Source of the DNA: Methanoregula sp.
GTDB lineage: Archaea; Halobacteriota; Methanomicrobia; Methanomicrobiales; Methanospirillaceae
Direction of reading: 5' to 3'
Assembly: GCA_022710665.1 (NCBI GenBank)
Contig: JAKLGN010000022.1
Location: 7,032 to 13,343, forward strand
DNA: 6,312 bases
In this document: positions 1-5,654 of the stretch, piece by piece
How the letters are laid out: each line of letters begins with the position of its first letter
How positions within the stretch are numbered: position 1 is the first letter of the stretch
Program-made: the position numbers and the translations under genes
The notes under the pieces: generated by a model
What the model was told of the DNA's origin: nothing
What the model saw: the letters and a program-made list of their open reading frames with translations, nothing else
Database searches by the model: none

Positions 1-212
1 ACACCCCGGTTTTTTATTGTTTCTTTCGCGGAGAGGATGCGGTTTGCCGCGCCACGGACCTTGAACGACCCAGCTTTCTGGAGTGTCTCGAGCTTCAGCC
101 ATACATTCGCGCCAGTCAGTGCGGAAAGGGCCGGGGAATAGACAAGCGGTGTCCGGATGATAGTACCGCTAATACGCTTCTTTGCGATCCTGATATCCTC
201 AAGCGATACCAT
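1..212 (-). CDS. ilvA: Threonine ammonia-lyase (threonine dehydratase), N-terminal fragment
   Basis: Partial gene; the 3' part lies beyond the window start. The reverse strand from ATG 212 reads 70 open codons. It begins MVSLEDIRIAKKRISG and continues through TPLVYSPALS and VWLKLETLQKAGSFKVRGA. This is the N-terminus of fold-type II PLP enzymes of the threonine/serine dehydratase family; the lysine of SFKVRGA (K51) is the expected Schiff-base residue. Family members deaminate L-threonine to 2-oxobutanoate, the first committed step of isoleucine synthesis from threonine, in the cytoplasm. Seen: the motif and the N-terminal length, which match the family when ATG 212 is used. The frame stays open upstream to an ATG at 281, giving a 23-residue extension (MRKRGELRF...) that the family does not need. 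No Shine-Dalgarno precedes ATG 212. A serine dehydratase or serine racemase of the same fold cannot be excluded without the rest of the gene. Confidence 0.87.
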   Translation of the reverse strand, partial: MVSLEDIRIAKKRISGTIIRTPLVYSPALSALTGANVWLKLETLQKAGSFKVRGAANRILSAKETIKNRG

Positions 213-320
213 GAAGGAGAAAGGATTGTGAGAGATGATGAGGATTGTGGAGTGAAATCTCAGCTCTCCCCGTTTCCTCATATGGCACGGGTTTCCTCAT
301 AAATAACGTTTATGTATTGT
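213..320 (-). promoter_or_regulatory. Leader/promoter region of the ilvA-like gene
   Basis: AT-rich TATA-like elements on the minus strand (TTATTTATG at about 299-307 and ACATAAACG just upstream) precede the dehydratase gene. TBP binding at the nearer one would put the transcript start near 275-282, close to the alternative in-frame ATG at 281. The region carries two pairs of direct repeats, each with a 19-bp period: gtttcctcat (272-281 and 291-300) and aggattgtg (222-230 and 241-249). This is either a leaderless promoter for a longer protein or a 65-nt leader before ATG 212. I cannot decide between them from sequence alone. Confidence 0.4.
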
Positions 321-370
321 ATTGGTTTTTGCTTTCAGGACAAATTATTACGGGATTCAACCGGTTGGTG

Positions 371-380
371 GAAAAAAATG
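371..380 (-). terminator. Poly-T terminator after the HEAT-repeat gene
   Basis: A run of seven T on the minus strand (372-378) lies about 14 nt after the TAA stop of the HEAT-repeat gene. Archaeal RNA polymerase commonly terminates at such T-tracts without a hairpin. It suggests that the HEAT gene and the downstream dehydratase gene are separate transcription units. Confidence 0.55.
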
Positions 381-392
381 GTATGCGGGCAT

Positions 393-1601
393 TTACTGCG
401 CATTGCGTTTCTTGATCATCTCAAGCGCTTCAAACGCTTCCTTGCGCACAACAGGATTTTCATCGGATAACATCCCGGTCAGATGATCGACTGCCTTCTG
501 GTCGCCAATCTCCCCGAGCAGGAGGACGGCACGCTTCCGCACATCCACCCGTTCATCCTTGAGCACCATGATAAGCGGAGTGGTAGCGGGCTGCCCGAGC
601 ATCCAGAGCGCCTCCATGGCCCCGGTCCTTGTGCGTATGTCCCCCTCCCGGAAGACCTGCATCAGCGGGGCAATCGCGGGTACACCGAGGGTTGCGAGGG
701 ATCTGACGGCTTCGATCCGGACAAGCCGTTCGGGATCGTTGAGTTCTGTTATAATGGGTGCAATCGCCTTTGAATTTCCTATCTGACCGAGAACCTCCAT
801 GGCGCCCCTGCGGATGCCCGGGCTTTTGTCATCAAGGGCACGGATAAGGGAGTCTACAGCCGGTTCTCCAATAGTAACAAGGGCGAGCGATGCCCTCCGG
901 CAGACCTCCTCGTTCGGATCCACCAGCGCCTGGATGAGTGGTTCAATGGCATTGTCACCGAGCGAACACAGGGTTGCCATCACGGCCATCCGCACGTTCT
1001 CCTTCACATCGTTCAGTGACTCAATCAGGGGCGCTACCGCTTGCGGATCTCCGATACGACCGAGTGCAACGGCACTCTCGTGCCGAACCCCGGCATCCGG
1101 GTCTTTTAAGGACTCAACGATCTGGGGAACTGCCCGGCTCTCACCAATAATGCCGAGGGCCTGCACGACACCGCGGCGAATCAGGGGGTGGCTGTGGCGC
1201 GTTGACTGGATAAGGGGATTTACAGCCGGCTCCCCGATAAGCTGGAGTGCCCGGATGGTCTCCTGCCGTACATCATCGCCCGGCTCATCCAGCGCCACGA
1301 TCAGTGACCCGATAGCCGGAGCACCGATCTTGCCGAGCGTATCGGCAGAACCTCTCCGGATGATCCAGTATTCATCCCTGAGGCCGCGGATCAGGGGATC
1401 GATGAAGGACTCGCCAAGGTCCCCGACAGAACGGACCGCTGCCCACCGGGCATCGAGATCCCCTTCGTTCAGGGCCCGAAGGAAGTTGTCCGCCCGCTCC
1501 TTCTGCGCCCGGATGTGTATCTCGTCCCGTTCCCGCTCCGCCACCTCACGCTCGCCGCTCCCTGATTTAAGGATATTGCTGAGTTTATTGATTATGCCCA
1601 T
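393..1601 (-). CDS. HEAT-repeat (PBS-lyase HEAT-like) protein, 402 aa
   Basis: The protein is an almost pure solenoid. After a charged N-terminal segment (residues 1-40, with a Glu/Arg-rich helix at 17-38), about eleven full repeats and a final half repeat run from residue 42 to 397. Each follows the pattern D-x4-VR-x2-A-x3-LG-x-IG-x-PA(V/I)-x-PLI-x2-L. Most units are 30 residues; those with an extra residue in the second turn (GESRAV, GDPQAV, GNSKAI, GDQKAV) are 31. This is the PBS-lyase/E-Z HEAT class, usually a protein-protein interaction scaffold; the class is also used for chromophore-lyase subunits in cyanobacteria, which is irrelevant here. No catalytic motif, signal peptide or membrane segment is visible, so a cytoplasmic adaptor is the best inference. 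ATG 1601 is chosen because a TATA box sits about 26 bp upstream. Partner and pathway are unknown; the neighbours give no clear clue. Confidence 0.93.
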   Translation of the reverse strand: MGIINKLSNILKSGSGEREVAERERDEIHIRAQKERADNFLRALNEGDLDARWAAVRSVGDLGESFIDPLIRGLRDEYWIIRRGSADTLGKIGAPAIGSLIVALDEPGDDVRQETIRALQLIGEPAVNPLIQSTRHSHPLIRRGVVQALGIIGESRAVPQIVESLKDPDAGVRHESAVALGRIGDPQAVAPLIESLNDVKENVRMAVMATLCSLGDNAIEPLIQALVDPNEEVCRRASLALVTIGEPAVDSLIRALDDKSPGIRRGAMEVLGQIGNSKAIAPIITELNDPERLVRIEAVRSLATLGVPAIAPLMQVFREGDIRTRTGAMEALWMLGQPATTPLIMVLKDERVDVRKRAVLLLGEIGDQKAVDHLTGMLSDENPVVRKEAFEALEMIKKRNAQ

Positions 1602-1620
1602 AACGATTCCCGGACGAATA

Positions 1621-1634
1621 TTTGTATAAAATCA
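1621..1634 (-). promoter_or_regulatory. TATA-box promoter of the HEAT-repeat gene
   Basis: The minus strand reads ATTTTATACAAA, a good archaeal TATA element centred near 1627, about 26 bp upstream of the ATG at 1601. That spacing puts the transcript start at or within a few bases of the start codon, so a leaderless or near-leaderless mRNA is expected. No strong Shine-Dalgarno is seen. Confidence 0.6.
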
Positions 1635-1895
1635 TTCAAATAGGTATCGGGTACGAAAATTACCGAATTCTCCCCCTTCCGCAATTTTTTGGGGCCTTCA
1701 GGAAAAACGAGACGCAATATTCACGCTTTTTTTATCCCGTTCTTATCCCTGCTGTCTTTGAAGGGGAAAGAAGAACGGGGGACCGTTGTCATCGGATTTC
1801 CATGATCGGTTAGGCGGGGATACTCGGGTGTCCGGAACCAAACCTCTCTCCAGGAATACTGGCTGGTTGCGCTAATGTACAGATTATGCTTATCC
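1635..1895. other. Intergenic stretch without a convincing gene
   Basis: This is most of the 312-bp gap between the HEAT gene start and the PEGA lipoprotein stop. Plus-strand T-tracts lie at 1685-1690 and 1727-1733. A small potential hairpin lies at 1818-1823/1828-1833 (GGATAC, loop TCGG, GTGTCC, one G-T pair). Short reading frames here (63 codons plus, 82 codons minus) resemble no family and lack start signals. I see no tRNA-like structure or riboswitch. A small RNA is possible but unsupported. Confidence 0.4.
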
Positions 1896-1905
1896 GAAAA
1901 AAAAG
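1896..1905 (-). terminator. Poly-T terminator after the PEGA lipoprotein gene
   Basis: Eight consecutive T on the minus strand (1897-1904) lie about 10 nt after the TAG stop of the PEGA lipoprotein gene. This is typical of archaeal intrinsic termination. Confidence 0.6.
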
Positions 1906-1913
1906 AAGGATCC

Positions 1914-2843
1914 CTATGATGCGAACCCGATGGTGAACTGCGACGAAGCCGTGGCTGTCTGGGGGACATCGCTTACGTAGACTGAATAAACCCCCGCAGG
2001 TATCGTGAGGTCTGTTGTATACCGCGTGCTCCAGGTCTGGTCTGTCATGACCGGGAAGCTCCCGAGATCAACCCCTCCTGCAAACCGCTCGGGTCCGAAA
2101 ATTACGACCCTGACATTCGGGGCGCCCGTTGTGCATCTTCCGGAAAGGGTAATGGTATCTCCCGTGGCAACCGCATATTTGCTCGGGATGACCGAAACCA
2201 AGCCGTTGCCAATCGTTATGAATGTGGCGCGGCCGGATTCGGTTTTTCCTGCTTCACGTGCAACGATGATATAGCTTCCCGGCTGGATATTGGTACCCGG
2301 GCTCCACGTGTAGCTCCATACCCCGGCCGTACCGGGTTTAACATGGTCCAGGACAACGCCGTTCGTGTAATACCCGGGCCCGAAGAGGGTCAGGGTAACG
2401 CTGCCGGTACCCGTGGCAGTTCCGGAAAATGTGTTCGAGTCCCCGATAATCATCCGATCCCTGCTGGTCTGTACGGTCATTGTGGCTGGTTCTGCCACCG
2501 TTTCCTCGTAACTTACTTTCGCACCCTGCTCTGAACCTGGCTGGGCTGTCAGCGATGCAAAATAATTTGATGTGCCCGATGGGACGGTGATGGTAGCCTT
2601 CCAGCTTTTATATCCGCCAGAGCGGAACTCGAGCGTATGGTTCCCCGGTGCGACATCGGAAATTGTACTGGGGGTGCTTCCCCTGTACTGGTTGTCGAGA
2701 TAGATCTCTGAGCCTGAAGGCGAGGACGTGAGCTGGAGTGTGCCCGGCTCAGCTGGCTGGCTGGTTATGCACCCCGCCAGCAGGATACTGATGAAGATGA
2801 GGACGAGAATTCTATGGATCATGGTTTGCCACGTACCTGACAC
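1914..2843 (-). CDS. PEGA-domain surface lipoprotein with two Ig-like repeats
   Basis: Exported, membrane-anchored protein. A short basic n-region (HR), a hydrophobic stretch (residues 12-22) and the lipobox LLAGC with Cys25 mark a lipoprotein signal. Residues 34-90 form a PEGA domain: GTLQLTSSPSGSEIYLDN, then GSTP and PGNHTLEFRSGGYKSW. PEGA domains are short beta modules in cell-surface proteins. After a linker (101-120) come two homologous beta-rich domains, about 121-212 and 215-306, sharing GD(S/T)xT-SG, (L/I)FGP-GV, a WS pair, a GxYxxxV strand and a terminal F-x-TIG. They look like Ig-like modules common in Methanomicrobiales surface proteins. Binding role on the cell surface is inferred; no enzyme motif is visible. 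Start: GTG 2843 lies 25 bp from the TATA box (leaderless). ATG 2822 would give an equally good 18-residue signal before the Cys and is a real alternative. Confidence 0.88.
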   Translation of the reverse strand: MSGTWQTMIHRILVLIFISILLAGCITSQPAEPGTLQLTSSPSGSEIYLDNQYRGSTPSTISDVAPGNHTLEFRSGGYKSWKATITVPSGTSNYFASLTAQPGSEQGAKVSYEETVAEPATMTVQTSRDRMIIGDSNTFSGTATGTGSVTLTLFGPGYYTNGVVLDHVKPGTAGVWSYTWSPGTNIQPGSYIIVAREAGKTESGRATFITIGNGLVSVIPSKYAVATGDTITLSGRCTTGAPNVRVVIFGPERFAGGVDLGSFPVMTDQTWSTRYTTDLTIPAGVYSVYVSDVPQTATASSQFTIGFAS

Positions 2844-2863
2844 GATAAGCGTTATTCCGGAGC

Positions 2864-2874
2864 GTTATATAGAT
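2864..2874 (-). promoter_or_regulatory. TATA-box promoter of the PEGA lipoprotein gene
   Basis: The minus strand reads ATCTATATAACGC, with the TATATAA core at 2865-2871. Its centre is 25 bp upstream of GTG 2843 and 46 bp upstream of ATG 2822. Transcription would therefore start near 2843, leaving either a leaderless GTG or a 21-nt leader with only a weak AGGT before the ATG. Confidence 0.6.
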
Positions 2875-2878
2875 TTGC

Positions 2879-2888
2879 AAAATAAAAA
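2879..2888 (-). terminator. T-rich terminator after cofD
   Basis: The minus strand reads TTTTTATTTT, about 57 nt after the cofD stop and immediately upstream of the PEGA gene promoter. It probably ends the cofD transcript, so the PEGA gene uses its own promoter. Confidence 0.45.
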
Positions 2889-2944
2889 CAGTGCAGTCCC
2901 GGCTTCCCCGCAATGCAGGTACAATGGCATTAAAACCATGGAGT

Positions 2945-3847
2945 TCAGTGATTCCTGATCAGCGAAAGGACATTGCGTGCGAATGCGATACTTTTATCTT
3001 CATCCGTCATCAGGGTGTCGAACCTGAAGGAATGGCTCACTTCAACCTCGTCACGGATGTCCTGGATGAAAATGTCCGGGATACCCCGGTAACAGTTGAA
3101 CGTCCCGATCGCGCTCGGCTCGTACCCGGCTGCCTTCATCAGAGCGCCGGCCGGACCGCTTATCGGGGCATGACCAATGAAGGGGCTGACGGCAACTACG
3201 AATTTATCCTTCAGTGCTGATCGTATCCCCTCGCAGGAGAGGATCGGCAGGATGCTCGTGATGGGGTTGGAGGGTCCGATCACCACCGCGTCGCTTGCTT
3301 CGATGGTCATGAGGGCTTCTTCGGTTGCTGCCGGGGGCACGTCACACCTTCGGACAACCTCAAGGATGTCGATCTTTCCTTGTTCCCGGATCCAGTATTC
3401 CTGGAAATGGACTGGTCCGGTGGCTGTCACCACCTGCGTTGTCACCTCCGTGTCGGTCATCGGCAGCACGGCCTCACATACGCCGAGCCGTTCGCACAAA
3501 ACCCTGGTCACCTCGGTAAGTCGCATCCCCTTCCTGAGCATAGCCCCCCTTAAAATATGGACGGCACGGTCCCGGTCGCCAATTCTCATGAACTCGTCGT
3601 GGCCGAGACGGCGGGCTTCTTCATGGGTTGTGAAGGTGTCGTTCCTTACACCCCACCATGTATCAGTATTGAGAATCCCGGAAAAGAGGTACATGACCGT
3701 ATCAAGATCCGGTGAGATATGGTTTCCCGAGATCCAGGTGTCCTCGGCCGTATTGACGATAACCGCAATCTCGTGCCGGTCCACTACTTTCTGCATGCCC
3801 CGCAGCAGTTTCGGGGTACCCGTCCCGCCCGAAAGAAATGTGATCAT
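2945..3847 (-). CDS. cofD: 2-phospho-L-lactate transferase CofD (coenzyme F420 biosynthesis)
   Basis: CofD transfers the 2-phospho-L-lactyl group from lactyl-2-diphospho-5'-guanosine to the deazaflavin Fo, giving F420-0 and GMP (EC 2.7.8.28). F420 is the main hydride carrier of methanogens, and the enzyme is cytoplasmic. Family hallmarks are all present: the N-terminal [17 protein letters not shown] loop (GGTG at 7-10), [10 protein letters not shown] (32-41), [13 protein letters not shown] (45-57), [18 protein letters not shown] (90-107), [13 protein letters not shown] (191-203) and [14 protein letters not shown] (221-234). The length of 300 aa is normal and the frame is intact. ATG 3847 is the only sensible start because it directly begins the beta-strand/GGTG loop. 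No Shine-Dalgarno is visible; a TATA-like element about 23-25 bp upstream suggests a leaderless mRNA. No other F420 gene (cofC, cofE, cofGH) is adjacent. The gene diverges from the HD phosphohydrolase, 39 bp away. Confidence 0.97.
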   Translation of the reverse strand: MITFLSGGTGTPKLLRGMQKVVDRHEIAVIVNTAEDTWISGNHISPDLDTVMYLFSGILNTDTWWGVRNDTFTTHEEARRLGHDEFMRIGDRDRAVHILRGAMLRKGMRLTEVTRVLCERLGVCEAVLPMTDTEVTTQVVTATGPVHFQEYWIREQGKIDILEVVRRCDVPPAATEEALMTIEASDAVVIGPSNPITSILPILSCEGIRSALKDKFVVAVSPFIGHAPISGPAGALMKAAGYEPSAIGTFNCYRGIPDIFIQDIRDEVEVSHSFRFDTLMTDEDKSIAFARNVLSLIRNH

Positions 3848-3854
3848 TACTCAA

Positions 3855-3876
3855 TACTTTTATGTCATGTATATGA
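3855..3876. promoter_or_regulatory. Overlapping divergent promoters of cofD and the HD hydrolase
   Basis: The 39-bp gap between the two divergent start codons contains two AT-rich elements. CTTTTATG on the plus strand (about 3857-3864) lies about 26 bp before GTG 3887. CATATACAT on the minus strand (about 3866-3874) lies about 23 bp before ATG 3847. Each TATA-like element therefore falls inside the region the other promoter must use. Assignment is by spacing and composition only. Confidence 0.5.
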
Positions 3877-3886
3877 AGATTCTTTA

Positions 3887-5095
3887 GTGAATCTGAAAAT
3901 CATCAAAGATCCGGTCCACGGGTACGTTGAGGTAGAGGAGTTTGCGCTCGCCCTCCTCGATTCCCCGCCGCTGCAGCGCCTTCGCTATATCCGGCAGCTT
4001 GGGTTTTCTTATCTTGTCTACCCCGGAGCTAACCACACGCGGTTCGAACACTCGCTTGGCACCATGTTCCTTGCGGATGTTGCAGCCCGCCGCTTCGGGC
4101 TTTCTGACACCGATCGCACGCTCGTGGTCGCTGCCGGACTCCTTCACGATATCGGCCACGGTCCGCTATCCCATGCCAGCGAGCCCCTGATGGAGCAGTT
4201 TCTCCATATAACCCATGATGATATCGGCCCGATTGTCAGCCAGGGGATCGGCGCCCTGCTCGAAGAACATGGTATCGATCCCATTGAACTCTGCCTTCTG
4301 GTAAAGGGAAACCACCGGCTCTCCGGGATAATACACGGCGATCTTGATGTTGACAGGATGGACTACCTGCTTCGCGATGCCTATTATACCGGTGCACCAT
4401 ATGGCACAGTGGATGCCCAGCGCCTGATACGGCACTTGATCCAGACACCGGATGGGGGGACCGTGCTTGACGAGAACGGAGTGAACGCGGCCGAGTCGCT
4501 GTTGATCTCGCGGACGCTCATGCGGCCCAGCGTCTATTTTCACCATGTCAGCCGCATCGGGGAGAGTATGTTCCAGCTCGCAGTTCTGGAGCACACGGGG
4601 GGAGGGAATGAAGAGATGATCCGGAACCTCATGGCTATGGATGATCCGGGGAGCATGCACGACCTGCGCAACTCCGACAGCCCCGTAGCCCGCGAGCTTG
4701 CAGAGCGGCTTTACGGGCGTCGCCTCTACAAGCGGGCGCTGTTTGCCTCTATCGACCAGGTCAGTACTCCTTCATTCCATGGGGGTGTGCCGATCCGGGC
4801 CTGCCGTGACTATGCGGAACGGATCGCGGACATTGCCGGTCTCCAGCCCCATGAAGTACTTGTTGATATCCCGGCGGTCCCGCGGGAGTTGTCGCTTGGT
4901 GTGCGGGTAAAGAACCAGCACGCGGTGGTCAGTTTCGAGGAGTTCTCGCCCCGCATCCGAACACTGAACGCGAACCGGCGCGAACAATGGCGCCTTGGCG
5001 TGTACACGCTCCCGGAACACCGCGACGTTGTGGCGGAGGCGGGGTGTGCGGTCCTCCATGTACGGAAGCCGACCCGTCAGGACACGTTGTTCTGA
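3887..5095 (+). CDS. HD-domain phosphohydrolase, SAMHD1/dNTPase-like (COG1078 type), 402 aa
   Basis: The metal-binding HD signature is complete: H55 in NHTRFEHSLGT, H87-D88 in GLLHDIGHGPLSHA, and the distal aspartate D156 in GDLDVDRMDYLLRDAYYTG. The surrounding order (DPVHGYVEV at 8-16, LQRLRYIRQLGFSYLVYPGA at 29-48) matches SAMHD1-type proteins. By alignment from memory, R157, Y160 and D164 correspond to SAMHD1 residues K312, Y315 and D319 that contact the nucleotide. Relatives hydrolyse dNTPs to nucleoside plus triphosphate, but archaeal members are largely untested, so the substrate is inferred. Residues from about 250 to 402 form a helical and mixed C-terminal region with no motif I can name. 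GTG 3887 is chosen because the family N-terminus (NLKIIKDPVHG) starts right after it and no in-frame ATG lies nearby. The open frame extends back to 3719, but that part is antisense to cofD. No Shine-Dalgarno is present; leaderless initiation is likely. Confidence 0.93.
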   Translation: MNLKIIKDPVHGYVEVEEFALALLDSPPLQRLRYIRQLGFSYLVYPGANHTRFEHSLGTMFLADVAARRFGLSDTDRTLVVAAGLLHDIGHGPLSHASEPLMEQFLHITHDDIGPIVSQGIGALLEEHGIDPIELCLLVKGNHRLSGIIHGDLDVDRMDYLLRDAYYTGAPYGTVDAQRLIRHLIQTPDGGTVLDENGVNAAESLLISRTLMRPSVYFHHVSRIGESMFQLAVLEHTGGGNEEMIRNLMAMDDPGSMHDLRNSDSPVARELAERLYGRRLYKRALFASIDQVSTPSFHGGVPIRACRDYAERIADIAGLQPHEVLVDIPAVPRELSLGVRVKNQHAVVSFEEFSPRIRTLNANRREQWRLGVYTLPEHRDVVAEAGCAVLHVRKPTRQDTLF

Positions 5096-5134
5096 TGCAT
5101 TCTCTCTGGTCTGCAGTGGGATGCGTAAATAAAC

Positions 5135-5145
5135 AATAATATATC
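5135..5145 (+). promoter_or_regulatory. TATA-box promoter of the lipoprotein/membrane-protein pair
   Basis: aataatatat (5135-5144) is centred about 28 bp upstream of ATG 5168 and lies in the only gap (72 bp) after the HD gene. The bases just before the ATG (catcacccat) have no Shine-Dalgarno, so a leaderless or very short-leader transcript is expected. Confidence 0.6.
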
Positions 5146-5167
5146 CCTATCCCCAAACATCACCCAT

Positions 5168-5635
5168 ATGAAGTACTTTGTCATTTGCGCGATGGTCCTT
5201 GCGTGTGCCATTGTTGCGGGGTGCTCCAGCACCCATGCACCACCAATCATACCGTCTCCGACAGCGGTAACGGTAACCACGGCGGTGGCAACCGCAACCC
5301 CCCAACCCTCATTCTCCATGGGGGATCACTACCTCATGAAGTCGTACTCCTTCCAGAGCGATAACGATACCATCTCTGAGCAATTCCATGTCGATATCCC
5401 TTCATGGGCGATTGGGTTTGACATCATCCCGCTTAATGACAATGCCCAGTATTGCTGGTTTGTACTGAATGTCACGAACATGAATACGGGTCATATCGAT
5501 TCATTCGGGTACGGGGGTAACAACAGCTTTGAGCTCCACCAGAAATACCCGATGTACACCACAGGTCCCTATAAAATTGAGATGAAGGGAAACCGGGTTA
5601 AGGTTGATCTCATCGCAGCCAAGCGGAACCCGTAA
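5168..5635 (+). CDS. Small uncharacterised lipoprotein, 155 aa
   Basis: Signal peptide MKYFVICAMVLACAIVAGC with lipobox VAGC (Cys19) predicts an exported, lipid-anchored protein. Residues 20-50 are a Pro/Thr/Ala/Val-rich low-complexity linker typical of archaeal surface lipoproteins. A compact, probably beta-sandwich domain follows (about 54-152), rich in aromatic residues (YCWFVLNVTNMN, FGYGGNN, YPMYTTGPYKIEMKGNRVKV). Sequons NDT, NVT and NNS could be N-glycosylated. The closing strand pattern (GPYKIEMKGNRVKVDL) resembles generic ligand- or partner-binding sandwiches, but I do not recognise a named family. ATG 5168 fits both the signal peptide and the TATA spacing. The next gene starts 19 nt after the stop with its own ribosome site, so the two are probably co-transcribed and may act together at the membrane. 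Confidence 0.85.
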   Translation: MKYFVICAMVLACAIVAGCSSTHAPPIIPSPTAVTVTTAVATATPQPSFSMGDHYLMKSYSFQSDNDTISEQFHVDIPSWAIGFDIIPLNDNAQYCWFVLNVTNMNTGHIDSFGYGGNNSFELHQKYPMYTTGPYKIEMKGNRVKVDLIAAKRNP

Positions 5636-5642
5636 TCATCGT

Positions 5643-5649
5643 GGAGGTG
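5643..5649 (+). promoter_or_regulatory. Shine-Dalgarno GGAGGTG fixing the start at 5655
   Basis: A full seven-base match to the archaeal anti-SD complement lies 5 nt before ATG 5655. It rules out the upstream in-frame ATG at 5604, which would overlap the lipoprotein gene. It is the only strong Shine-Dalgarno in the window and precedes the only clearly internal operon gene. Confidence 0.85.
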
Positions 5650-5654
5650 CTGAC

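Noticed and set aside
799..1629. 276-codon open frame on the plus strand, antisense to the HEAT gene
   Set aside because: Ser/Arg/Pro-rich composition with no domain. It mirrors the highly repetitive, GC-biased HEAT coding strand and lacks a promoter or Shine-Dalgarno.
1622..1813. 63-codon plus-strand frame in the 312-bp intergenic region
   Set aside because: No Shine-Dalgarno and no TATA box at the right spacing; it overlaps the HEAT promoter and contains T-tracts that would end transcription.
1818..1833. Small hairpin (6-bp stem with one G-T pair, TCGG loop)
   Set aside because: Too short and isolated to call a small RNA or terminator; there is no T-tract after it on either strand at the right distance.
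1721..1969. 82-codon minus-strand frame across the end of the PEGA gene and the intergenic gap
   Set aside because: It crosses the T8 terminator, overlaps the real PEGA frame, and has no start signals or recognisable sequence.
3719..3886. 56-codon N-terminal extension of the HD hydrolase
   Set aside because: It is antisense to cofD, has basic and Pro-rich composition unlike the family, and the family N-terminus begins immediately after GTG 3887.
3177..3887. 236-codon open frame on the plus strand, antisense to cofD
   Set aside because: It runs opposite a complete cofD with every family motif, has a Ser/Arg-rich composition and resembles no known protein.
4166..4660. 164-codon minus-strand frame inside the HD gene
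   Set aside because: It lies opposite the catalytic core of the HD protein and has His/Pro-rich, shadow-like composition.
5240..5310. Repetitive gtaac/ggcaac pattern in the small lipoprotein gene
   Set aside because: It is explained by the Thr/Ala/Val/Pro low-complexity linker that follows the lipidated cysteine, not by a DNA repeat element.
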